Source: Symbiodinium natans (lineage: Eukaryota > Sar > Dinophyceae > Suessiales > Symbiodiniaceae). From it: 64,000 nt of DNA. The DNA lies in NCBI GenBank assembly GCA_905221605.1, contig CAJNDS010002486.1:294954-358953 (forward strand), in the 5' to 3' direction. The number at the start of each line of letters is the position of its first letter. Positions within the stretch are counted from its first letter, which is position 1. The translations under genes and the position numbers were made by a program. The notes beneath the pieces were generated by a model. That model ran no database searches. It was given only the letters and a program-made list of their open reading frames with translations, and was not told the origin of the DNA. Below, piece after piece: positions 1 to 10,305 of this stretch.

Positions 1-1660
1 TTCTCATGAAATACGCGTAACCCTCATCCCCCCCCCCCCCCCCCACACCCTACACCCTGAGCCCTAAGCCCTAAACCCGCAGCCTTACTTGGAACATCCC
101 TTCATAGGGTCGTAGATGTAGGAAAGAATGAGATGATCACGGCTAATTTTTTGTTGCACCCCCACGGAGCGGTTGTAAATGTCAGGTTCGCCACTGCTTT
201 TCCTTTCGTGCCCCCTAAGCCCGAAACCCCAAACCCAAAACCCAAAGCCCTGCACCCCCAAACGCAAAATCCTAAATCGGCCCAAGCCCTAAACCCCCCT
301 AAACCTGGAGTATTTTCAACACGAACCCTAAACCCTAAACCCCAAACCCCCTAAACCCTAAACCCCAAACCCTCAACCGAGGTAGGGCCTCTGCGACGAG
401 GCATGCCCAAGTGCCTGGAGCCGACCAGGCCCCATGTGGTCGGGGTTTGGGGTTTGGGGGGTTTGGGGTTTAGGGTTTGGGGTTTGGGGTTTAGGCTTTG
501 GGGTTTAGGGTTTAGGGTTTAGGAGGTTTGGGGTTTAGGGTTTAGGGTTTGGGTTTAGGGGTTTTAGGGGCAGAGGGGGGTCAGGGGGTTGAGTGTTTTA
601 GAGGTCTAGGGGTTTAGGGGGTTCAGGGTTTGGGGGCTTGAAGGTTGTTTTCTTGTAAGGTTGTTTTCTTGTCTTCGGGAGTTTGAGGGGTGTAAAAAAG
701 TGACATGTCAGGGGGGTTGGATGGCTTTGGGTTTCAGATGGGGTGTAGACTTTTCAGGGCTTCGGGGCGGTTTAGGGGTTTTGAGGCACCCCAAGAGGGA
801 GCCTCATTCAGAGAGCAGGCTTCTAGGGCGTCACCCTAAGCCTGAACCCTGAGCCGGCTCAAACAAACTTTAGGGTTTAGGGTTTAGGGTTTAGGGTTTA
901 GGGTTTAGGGTTTAGGGTTTAGGGTTTAGTTTAGGGTTTAGGGTTTAGGGTTTAGGAGCCCTAAACCCCTAAACCCTAAACCCTGGACCCTACACCCACA
1001 GCCCTATCTTCCACGACCTGCAACGCCGAAGATTTACTTTCCCCAGTCTGCCGACACTAGGGCCGCTGCTCCGTGACCCGCCAAACCCCCAACACCAAAC
1101 CCTCAAACTTGAAACCCTGCATCCTAACCCGAAAGGGCCTAAACGACCCTAGAACCCTAAAGCCCACACCCCCTTGTGAAGCCATCCTCCGCTTAAAACC
1201 GAAATTCTGGCAGAGGTGGGGTTTTGGGGTTTGAGCCCTAAACCTCATAAACCCGAAGCCCTAAACCTTAAAACCCTACACCCTAAACCCTAAACCCTAA
1301 AACCCTAAACCCTAAACCCTAAACCCTAAACCCTAAACCCTAAACCCGAAACTGTAGACTGCAATCCAGGTTGGGGCCGTCGCGCACGGCCATTGCGGGG
1401 GCCGGGCGGGACCAGGCCTGTTTAGGGTTTAGGGTTTGGGGTTTAGGGTTTAGGGATTGAGGGGGTTTTGGGGATTCTAGGGCTCCTTGAGAGGTTTTTA
1501 GAGGCCGTCAGAGGTTTTAGGGTTTCTTTTGGTTTTTTGAGGGGGTTAGGGGGTTTGACGATGTCTTAAGGGGGGTTGCAGGGGGGTTCAGGGCTTTGGG
1601 GTTTTCGGGGGTTTCAGGAGGTTTTGGTTGTAGGGTTGTAGGGTAGGGTTCGCGCTAGTT
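1..1660. repeat. Degenerate interstitial telomere-like repeats
   Basis: The stretch is mostly imperfect TTTAGGG or CCCTAAA units with C/A and G/T drift. Orientation flips several times: CCCTAAA at about 305-375, TTTAGGG at 445-560, TTTAGGG at 868-955, CCCTAAA at 958-990 and 1270-1347, TTTAGGG at 1421-1460. Single-copy patches lie between, for example 1360-1415. A C homopolymer of about 15 lies near 30-44. No convincing gene is visible. TTTAGGG is the telomere unit reported for dinoflagellates, but the flips argue for internal arrays rather than a chromosome end. Confidence 0.85.
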
Positions 1661-1938
1661 GTGTCACTTTGGTCGGGGTTCAGACTGCAGTTGAGGGGCC
1701 GGGCAGCGGAATTGGGTGTAGGGAACTTTGTATGGGTCTATCCATGTCTATACCCGACCCAAGTCTTGAAATCTCTGTTCTCAGGCGTAGAGTTCTATAT
1801 CCCGCAGGAGAGTGTGGCCCCAATGGATTGTAAAGGGTTTCAGCCCCCAGCTCAATACACAGCCACTATCTGCAGACTCGGTGCTCGCGCTTGCAGCGCG
1901 GCGGTGCTGGGTGTAGAAGAACCTGGTTTGGAGAAGCC

Positions 1939-3926
1939 ATGGCTTCTGAAGATTGGGAGGCTGCGGTCAGCAAGCTGGCGGCTCCCTCACATTCCTCGCG
2001 TTCCACACGGGACTTCAACGAGGTTATCGGGCTGTGTAGCCGGGCGAGAGCCTGGCAGGCGGCAATAGGCCTCTTCGCAGCCATGCCGCTGGCGGACGTG
2101 GCGCCGGACGTCGTCAGCTTCAACGCCGCCCTCAGCGCGTGCGGGCGCGCCGGCAAGTGGCAGTTGGCGCTCCGGCTGTTTCAAGACTTGGCAGGCAGGA
2201 CGAGTCTGGCGCCGAATGTGGTCAGCTTCGGCGCCGCCATCAGCGCCTGCGAGCGAGGCAGCCAGTGGCAGGCAGCGCTTGGCTTGCTCTTCGATATGCA
2301 AGACTTCAGTGTGCAAGCGAACGAAATCAGCACCAACGCAGCCATCACTGCATGTGACAGGGCCGGATGTTGGCAGCTGGCGCTGCTGTTGTTGTACGGC
2401 ATGGAGAGGTTCAGGGCCGCCGCAAATGTGGTCAGCTTCGGTGCTGCCATCTCTGCATGCGCCAGGGGTGGACGCTGGCAACTGGCGCTGCACCTCTTGT
2501 CTTCCATGCCCGAGGCAGGTGTAACGAGGAACGAGATCAGCTTCAACGCTGCAATCAGCGCCTGTGAGAAAGCCGGGAACTGGCAGACGGCACTGCAGCT
2601 GCTCTTCGACATGCCCGCGGAAGGGCTGGCGTCGAACGTGATCAGCTTCAACGCGGCGATCAGCGCTTGCCAGAAAGGTGGCCAGTGGCAGGCGGCGCTC
2701 CACCTTCTCGTGGCCATGCAGGGCGCCCGGGTGAGGGCGGACGATATCAGCTGCAATGCTGCCATCGGCGCCTGTGCAGAGGCCGGCCTCTGGCAGATGG
2801 CGCTCTGCTTGCTTGCCGAGCTTTGCTTCAACAGCATGAGGGCTGATCAGTTCAGCTACGGTGCTTCGATCAGCGCCTGTGAGAGGGCGGGGGCGTGGCA
2901 AACGGCTCTGCAGCACATGATGGTCTGCTCGCAGGAGCATGTGCGGGTGAACGAAATCATCTTCAACGCAGCCAGCAGTGCCTCTGAGAAGGGTGGCCGA
3001 TGGCAGGCAGCACAACATCTTCTGTGGGACATGACAGGCACAGGCCTTCGTCAGGATGTGATCAGCTTTAATGCGACGCTGAGTGCTTTTCAAAGGGCGC
3101 CGTGGTGGGGCACGGCCCTGCAACTGCTCCAGGTCATGCCGGAGTTTGGGCTGAGTGCCAACGTGGTCAGCTTCAATGCCGCTGTCAGCTGCTGTGAGAA
3201 GGGTGGACAATGGCGGTTTGCCCTGAAGCTGGCACCGCTACCTTGGGCACCTTTGGCACCTCGCAGCTCCGGCACGGGCTTCAACGCTGCCATCAGCGCC
3301 TGCGAGAAGAGCGGCGAGTGGCAGTTGGCACTTCCACTCTTGTGCAACATGCGCCGCGCGGCCGTCCAGGAAGACCGGATAAGCTTTAGTGCCAGCATCA
3401 GCGCCTGTGAGAAGCGCGGAAGGTGGCAAAGAGCGGTCCACTTGTTTCGGACGATGCAGGGCTTGAACGTGTCTGCAGATGAGGTTGCCTTCGGTGCCAT
3501 CATCAGTGCCTGCGAGAAGGGAGGGCAGTGGCAGCTGGCCTTTCAACCGCTCTCCCAGCTTCGTGCCATGGGACGAGAGCCCGACGAGATCAGCTTTTGT
3601 GCAGCCATCAGCGCCTGTGAGAAAGCCGGACAGTGGCAAGCAGCCTCGCAACTCGTCACGGGCATGTTAGAGGTCCAGGCTCGGGAGGGGGGGGAAACAT
3701 TGGGAAACTTAACCAGGATCCCAGTTTTTCAGGATAGATCCCCCCACCATTTCCCCAAGATGTTCGTAACCTTAGTCAGAGATGTGGGACCACCCTGGGA
3801 TGTCATTCGCGTGTTGCGGTGTGGACTCCTCAAGCTAGCTTCTAGCACTGGACATTGCAGGTGGATGTCGTGGAGGTGAGCTTCAACGCCGCCATCGGTG
3901 CATGCCACAAAGCCATGCAGGCCTGA
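1939..3926 (+). CDS. PPR (pentatricopeptide repeat) protein, two visible exons
   Basis: This is a helical-repeat protein predicted to bind RNA, most likely in plastid or mitochondrion. I chose ATG 1939 (MASEDWE..); the frame stays open further 5'. Exon 1 (1939-3678) encodes about 16 repeats of about 35 residues with the recurring core 'SFNAAISACEK.G.WQ.AL.LL..M'. A GC-AG intron (3679-3860) leads to exon 2 (3861-3926), which resumes exactly in repeat register (VEVSFNAAIGACHKA) and ends at TGA 3924. Joined this way, spacing from the helix-end Met to the next repeat is the usual eight residues. If the intron were not removed, the frame would run into unrelated sequence to 3879. One repeat (about 3190-3290) has a shortened, altered second helix. 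There is no clear targeting peptide, so a 5' exon may be missing. RNA target unknown. Confidence 0.85.
3679..3860 (+). other. Intron of the first PPR gene, GC-AG type
   Basis: The boundaries follow from repeat register: exon ends ..GTCCAG and resumes GTGGATGTC. The donor is GC and the acceptor is GCAG. CAGG occurs at both junctions. Length is 182 nt. Confidence 0.7.
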
Positions 3927-4299
3927 CTTCGGGTCGAGCTCGGCCCCCAACTACTTCCTTGACCTTTCCCTGCGGAGTCGTCTGGCCAGGAGGCTCTTGT
4001 CCCGACTCCTCCACAGGCAAATGCCAAGGAAGAAGTTGTGGCCGGGCATCGCCCACGGCTCGGACCCCCTATGGGCAGCTTGCGCGATGGTTTAAGCGGG
4101 GAACGCTGCTCTCATAGGCCGCTTCCGACGATGCCGCACTTTCTGGGCCCTCCTTCGTGCACGGGGGCGTTTCCTCTCACAGGTGTGGGTCCCCTTGTAC
4201 GTTCCCATTGTAAATACGGAGCCTTGTTTTTCGGGTACCCCAAACGGGGAGAAGCTGCCCGCATGAGGTCCCATAGATGCGTTCAGGAGTCCTGAGGCA

Positions 4300-5072
4300 A
4301 GGGTTCGGAACCTCCTTTCTTCCGAGACCAGACCGAACCTCCAAACCTTGGACCTTAGACCTCCCCTAAACCCCCCAAAACCACCCCAAGAAACCCTCAA
4401 GCGCAAAAGCCCTAAACCCCAGGCGCCTGACCTCGTCAGGGTGTCAAGTTAGTGACCCCAAACCCTAAACCCTAAAACCTAAACCCTGCTGAACCCTGAA
4501 CCCTAAACCATGAACCCTAAACCCAAACCCCAAACCCTCAAGAAAGCCGGAGGTCCGGACGCTTTACTACAGCACCACCACCGCGAGAGCCTACGGTCCG
4601 GCAGACCCGGGTGATGTGGCCCGGGGTCTCAGGGCTAGGATGTGTGTTGTTTTGGGTTCGGGGTTTAGGGTTTTGGGGTTTGGGGTTTAGGGTTTAGGGG
4701 TTTAGGTTTTAGGGGTTAGGGTTAGGATCTTGGGATGTTTCTTTTGGGGAGATGTAGGGTATGCCACGGGGCCCAAGCAAGGCAGGATTCTTTTTTGTAT
4801 TTTCTTTTGGAGGGTGAGGTGTTAGGGGGCTCAGGGTTCACCAGTGTCCCTTGAACATGTCGCGGCCAACCTTTTCAGCCACAGCCCCGCAGTCTTCAGA
4901 AGACGTGACCCTCCCACCTTATCGCACCCTGAAGTGACAACCCTAAACCCTGAACCTTAATCCGCAGGGTTTAGGGGCTTCGTCTGCTTGTTTTCAGATG
5001 CGCCTCGGAAAAGTGCGAGACAGAACCGCGACTAGCCCAAAGATGGACGTCATGGGCCTCATCGGTCACTGA
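4300..5072 (+). other. Exon-like islands among telomere-like repeats, ending in a possible terminal exon
   Basis: Blocks of CCCTAAA/TTTAGGG (about 4440-4530, 4660-4720, 4940-4960) separate short stretches with coding character on the + strand. The clearest are 4550-4642 (LYYSTTTARAYGPADPGDVA..) and 4998-5072, which follows a TTTTCAG acceptor-like site, reads MRLGKVRDRTATSPKMDVMG.. and stops at TGA 5070. I do not recognise the protein. The islands are inferred from composition and open frames only. Confidence 0.3.
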
Positions 5073-5572
5073 TCCCAGAAGGAAAGAGATACTTCGTCGG
5101 AAGTTCAGAAAGCTGGCTCTTTCTCACTCGGCTTTGTGTGTTTGTGTGTGTGTGTTGGTTTCCACGATGGTGTGGGGTTTGCTGCCCTCCTTGTCTTTTT
5201 TGCTATGACTTCTGGTATTCAAGTCTCACTTTGTTTCTCAGATGATGAGGTCCTGGGCAATTCTTTGCCCCATTAAGTGGCCTTGCGGAGCCTCAGTCGA
5301 ACGGGTCTGGCAGAGTAGAGCCCATACGAGCAGAAGGCGGGTCATGTACTCTCCGAAGATCCAGGCGCATTCAGGTACTTTTCCACCTCTGTGACTCACG
5401 TTGCCCTTCTTGCTGCAGCAGACTGAGGCAGCGGCAACCGTCGAGAACTTCATTGATGTGCCACATCCCTGGTCTGGCGTTCGTGCTTCCTCAAGTCTGG
5501 CCTAGGTCTGATAGTTGTTCGAAGCTGTTCTCATTTTGCCAAAACTTTCAAGTCCCAAATGGTGGACGTTTC

Positions 5573-6400
5573 GCAAGTACTGTTGCTGCTACTGCTATAG
5601 CTACTGCTACTGCTACGTTACTGCTACTATTGCTGCTACTAGTCCAAGTACTAGTACTAGTACTTGTACTACGATTACCGCTGCTGCAAGTCTGGCACTA
5701 GTACTAGGGTAGATCGCGTCCGTTCGCCCTGCGCATTTGTGGGACCAGCACATGCAATGCCCACTGCATCCACGCTCAAGGGTGACAACGCCCATGGTAC
5801 AGGCACATACATTGCCCCCCCCCCCCCCCCCCCCCCCCCGGCATCCATGGCCGAAGGTGGTAACGTCCATGCTTCCAGCACATACGTTTCCCACTGGATC
5901 CATGCCCCTAAGGTGGCGGTCATGCCCATGCTTCTGCAGATACGAAAAGAGAATTCTGGACATAAATCTCGAGTTTCTCGTGTTTCTAGGTCATGCACAT
6001 CCAGAATCTACTCTGCATAGAAATTCGAAACACAAAGCCACAGACGTTGGCAGCGCCAAAATGTCGAGTTTTGGTGGTTTGTTGGTACAACTCCACACGA
6101 CGGCGACGCACATTGAAAGCATACCAACACATCTTTGCGTCGGCCCGCCATGCTTTGCAGCATGTGACCACATGCGATGCGAGGCAAACGGATACGATCC
6201 GTCCTTGTACTAGTACCAGTACTTGGACGACGACTACTACTAGTATTGGCACTAGCACGACCACAACCGCATCCACTAACCACTACCACTATCCACTACC
6301 ACTACCACTGCCGCTACCACTGCCGTTGCCACCACTACAACTACTGCCACTGCTACCACTCCCACGACTCGCACCACTACCACCACCACTACTGCTGGTG
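5573..6400. repeat. Low-complexity trinucleotide and poly-C tracts
   Basis: TGC/TAC/ACT-type trinucleotide runs occur at about 5580-5700 and 6205-6395. A run of about 23 C lies at 5814-5838. Long open frames here in several phases are by-products of the triplet repeats. Between them I see no recognisable gene. Confidence 0.8.
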
Positions 6401-6737
6401 CTCTTAAAGAGCTTACGCTTTCAACTTTTTGCAACTTGCTATTGCCAACCACCGAAGCCATCAGCCCCCCCAGCAAGCAATTTGTCGGAGATTTTCCCAG
6501 GCACGGAATCGGGCAGCGGAGTGGCAAGTACTTGAAGTACCAGAAGAAGAGGCCTCTCAGGGTCGCTGCAAGTCCGAAGCCAGCCTCAGGAGCTGAACCT
6601 CAAGACCTGGTAGGCTCCAATTTTTGTGGGGAGAGCCTACTTACTGCCACTCGAGGCCCTGCCTCTTCAGTTTAGGGTCTAGGGTTTAGGGTTTAGGGTT
6701 TAGGGTGCAGCGCCCCCCAGAATCGGAATCGCAGTGA

Positions 6738-6985
6738 TTCGGAGACCCGGCCAGGGCTCCGCTCCTCGACCGATCGTCGGTGGGCTACTACACGGACTAC
6801 ATCGCCGCTTCCTTGGTGCAGTGGAAAGGTGTAGGGTTTCGGGTTTGAGGACTTGGTAGCCCAATTGTGCCCTTTTTCTAGGATCCCGTGTAAAAGTGGA
6901 CCGAAGCCCTTAAGAAGGGTATGGTTGCCGGGCTAGCAAGCTTCCTCGGATGCTGCGCCGCGATCGGCCTGTCGGCTTCTGAGGG
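6738..6985 (+). other. Two exon-like islands, possible membrane protein fragment
   Basis: 6738-6827 reads FGDPARAPLLDRSSVGYYTD.. then ..IAASLVQWK. After about 90 nt rich in TTTAGGG-like sequence, 6918-6980 reads GMVAGLASFLGCCAAIGLSA, a hydrophobic stretch. Joining them gives ..VQWK-GMVAGL.. in frame, with a short similar sequence (A-GGT) at both edges. This resembles the split genes elsewhere in the window, but the family is not recognised and the exact splice sites are unclear. Confidence 0.3.
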
Positions 6986-6989
6986 TTGG

Positions 6990-8018
6990 TTCTTAGGGAT
7001 CTTAGGGTGATTCCTGAAGAGCCCTAAACCAACAGCAGGCCTTCTCTTTCCCAACTCGCCATGTCGGTTGATGTTTATAACATTTAAATGGCACCCTCAA
7101 GTTGAAGGGCCTGGTAGATGTTTAGGTGCCCCAGAAAGGGATCCACAGACCATGTGTCGTGGCAAGGGCAGCTCCGCCATGCGTGAAGGCCCTGCCCCTG
7201 GATGATGCGCCGGTGACCAGAGCCCTTGCCAAGGAGAGCTCAAGACCTGAAAAGCATACGGGTTGTGCTAAGTTGGGGCCCCTTGGATAGCACTTACACC
7301 CCCGGGTTATCGGGGCATGTGGTCTCGCGAAGTTTTACGCTGCGTGATTGGCGCGACCCTGAGTCTGCACCCCGGGAGGGGTGTTCTGCCCTTCTCCACA
7401 GCACATCTATGACATGGGACCCCTCAGGTTTCCCCTCAGACCTGGCGCTCCCTCTGTACACGGCTGCAGCAACGAATGCACTGGGTCTCGACGCTCAGTG
7501 ACATTCCACCTGCAGCCTTCAGGGGCATGTTTAACTGGAATGCAGACAAAACTTTTTGCAGTGCACTTGGTATGCATTTCGAGGAACAGACTTTCAGCAA
7601 AACAAGCTCCTGAGAAACTCCCCGAAGGTCACCGTGCTGTGCTAGGGACAGCAAGGACATCGCGCGAATCCTCGAATTCATGTCGGGGCTCCATGTAGAC
7701 CTCCGGTAGTGAACCGACCATAGTAGAGGCACCGTGCGCCTGGTAGGTCCCCCCATAAACAAGCGAGCCGATGACCAATTATATAAGGGTGCAGACTGCC
7801 GACTGCCAGATCTTGCACATACAATGTTACAAGCATGATCAACACATTCCCCTGAAGCGCATCCGCATGGGTTGGCGAATAGCCATAATCAATTGCTAGG
7901 AGGAAAATCAGGCACGAAAACCCATTGCAATCTTTCGTGGAGGCAAAGTCTTCCGTTGTGCCGGATTGGGCGGTCTTCCCTCTCTAACAGCTGGGCGTTC
8001 TCTCCGCTGTGCATCCTG
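6990..8018. other. Stretch with no supported gene
   Basis: Several overlapping 90-108 codon frames (for example 7226-7501 and 7436-7762) occur on both strands, but none shows family motifs or intron evidence. Nothing else was recognised. Confidence 0.5.
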
Positions 8019-8105
8019 GGTAGGATAGGCCCTTCTTAATCCTCTTCTTGGCTCTCTTAAAAAGGACCTTATTCAAAGGGTCTATATCCCCAAGGGTCCC
8101 CCTAA
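8019..8105 (+). repeat. Dispersed repeat, family B (intergenic copy)
   Basis: A block containing CTTCTTGGCTCTCTTAAA and TCTATATCCCCAAGGGTCC is repeated, with a few differences, inside ChlH intron 3 (about 58185-58262). Both copies run directly into CCCTAAA repeats on their right. This suggests one mobile unit carried together with telomere-like sequence. Confidence 0.7.
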
Positions 8106-8700
8106 TCCTATCAAGCCCTAAACCCTAAGCCCTAAATCCTGATTATAATTCTAAACCCAAAACCCAAAACCCAAAACCCAAAACCCTAAACCCTAAACCC
8201 TAAACCCTAAACCCTAAACCCTAATCCTATCCCCTAGTGCAGGAGAACAAGCTGCGCAGCAACCCTCAGCATGCCAGCAGCGGCCCCGGATGTCGATCAC
8301 GGCATTTGGGGCTTCAGTGGGAAATTACACCCTGAGACCCCAATGAACCCTAAACCCTAAACCCCAAACCCTAAACCCTGAACTCTTAAACCCTAAACCC
8401 TAAACCCTAAACCCTAAAACCCCAAACCCCAAACCCCAAACCCCAAACCCCAAACCCCAAACCCCAAACCTCAGCCCAGTGCCCGTCGTCCCAAGAATCA
8501 GGTGGGTCGGCAGCGAAGTTCGACGACCAGACCGCCAGCAAGGAGTGCCAGGGCCACGATCGGAGTAAGCCCTAAGCCCTAAACCTTAAGCCCTAAACCC
8601 TAAACCCTCAAGCCCTAAGCCCTAAGCCCTGAACCCTAAGCCCTAAAACCCTAACCCTAAACCCTAAACCCTAAACCCTTAAACCTAAACCCTAGAACCT

Positions 8701-8792
8701 AAAACCTCAAACCTAAAACCTAAAACCTAAAACCTAAAACCTGAAACCTGACACCTGAAACCTGAAACCTGAAACCTGAAACCTGAAACCTG
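8701..8792 (+). repeat. Variant 7-mer array (AAACCTA / AAACCTG)
   Basis: A tandem run drifts from AAACCTA to AAACCTG units next to a normal CCCTAAA array. It looks like local amplification of telomere-repeat variants. Confidence 0.8.
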
Positions 8793-9581
8793 GAACCTAA
8801 ACCGCCTCAGCCCGTAAACCCCTACCCCTAAACCTCAAAGCCTTCAGCCGCCTAAACGCCCACGAAGCCAAAACCACCCACCCACGAAGGAGGCATGGAG
8901 GCGCTACTCGCGCAAGGAGGCGTGGTCCAACTGGGAGACGCACGTGGGGTTTAGGGTTTGGAGTTTAGGGTTTAGGGTTTAGGGTTGGGGTGTAGGGTTT
9001 AGGGCATAGGGTAAACCCTAAACCCTAAACCCCAAACCCTAAACCCTAAACCCCAAACCCGGTGGTCGGACTTTCCTGGCAGGCCGCCCGGGCGCGGCAG
9101 AAGAGCGCCAAGCCAAAGGTCCATTCCTTTTTTGGATTTAGGGTTTAGGGTTTAGGGTTTAGGGTTTAGGGTTTAGCTTTTGGTTGGTTCCTTCGTTCGG
9201 CTACTGGGCAACCTTGTGCGCAGGTCGGGCGCAGCAGCACGCTGCCCTCAGGTGATCTCCTGATGAAGAGGCGGCCAGCCCTAATCACCTATCTTCGAAC
9301 CCCAAAACCCCATAGCCCTACAACCCTGAAACTCTGGACCCCCAAAACCCTGCATTCATGAGGATTCCTTTTTTGAGTTCAGGGGTGAAGCTCCTTAACC
9401 AGCGAGAAAGCCCAAGCCCCAAGCCCTAAGCCCTCCATGGAGGTCCCTTGTTGAGGAACTTAACACAGCTACCACAATTCGGACACCACGTGATTTAGGA
9501 TGCGCTACCTAACATACACATTCTCAAAAAGGCCCCATGGCCTAAAGCCGAAACCCTGAACTCCAAGCCCTGGACTCGGAA

Positions 9582-9679
9582 TGCTCCCCCCTTACGCTAA
9601 CAGTCCTTCATAGGGATTATAGTACCCCCGACTACAATCCTTATTAAGGACTGTTAGTATAACTGTATAAGGGGGAACA
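9582..9679. mobile_element. Small inverted-repeat element (MITE-like), copy a
   Basis: The ends are inverted repeats: CTCCCCCCTTACGCTAACAG on the left and CTGTTAGTATAAC..AAGGGGGAAC on the right, with AGTCCTT..AAGGACT continuing the arms. The whole can fold into one hairpin of about 98 nt. Relatives lie at 30965-31043, 36254-36344 and 37618-37668, with a possible start of another at 63992. There is no coding capacity, so it would need an outside transposase. Confidence 0.75.
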
Positions 9680-10229
9680 TCTCAACCTAAACCCTAAACC
9701 TAAACAATAAACCCTAAACCCTCAACCCTCTGCAGTATCTTGGGGCTGTCAATCCTGAGATGCGCTGATCTGTTGCAAATCCGCAGGTCTGTCACCCATC
9801 AGGCTTTTGGGCCCCCGTATCGGGCGCGCGAGCCTCAGCCCCTCCTGCTTAAGCGGCAAGCTTCAGGGTTTTAGGGTTTAGGTAAACCCTAAACCCTAAA
9901 CCGTAAACCCTAAACCCTAAACCCTAAACCCTAAACCCTAAACCCTAAACCCTGAACCCTAAACCCTAAACCCTAAACCCTAAACCCTACACCCTAAACC
10001 CTAGACCCTAAACGGTTTGGGGTTTAGGGTTGAGGGCAGCGCGACGTGAATTTTCTGCAGAGGTCTTTGCAACGAAAGCCTAGGTCGTCTCGCACTGAAC
10101 CCAAACAACTCAGCCCCAGGTTTAGGGTTCGGGGTTTAGGGAACCCTCAGCGCAAGCCCGAAACCTGCAACGCTCACAGGATGCTCAGCTCTTGGAGACG
10201 TGGAGAATTGGAGAGTTATGATTGTGAAT

Positions 10230-10230
10230 T

Positions 10231-10304
<74 letters not shown>
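10230..10304 (+). repeat. ATG/GAT trinucleotide microsatellite
   Basis: About 24 perfect ATG units in a row, followed by A/T-rich sequence and a short TA and GT run (to about 10378). Confidence 0.95.

Positions 10305-10305
<1 letters not shown>

Noticed and set aside
1-1660. True chromosome end (telomere)
   Set aside because: Repeats are degenerate, interrupted and change orientation; similar arrays occur throughout the window.
1987-3210. 407-codon ORF on the - strand opposite the PPR gene
   Set aside because: It is the shadow of the repeated, GC-rich PPR codons; its own 'repeats' follow the + strand period and match no family.
5613-6535. Several ORFs rich in Thr, Leu, Val or Gly
   Set aside because: They arise from trinucleotide and C-run low-complexity sequence.
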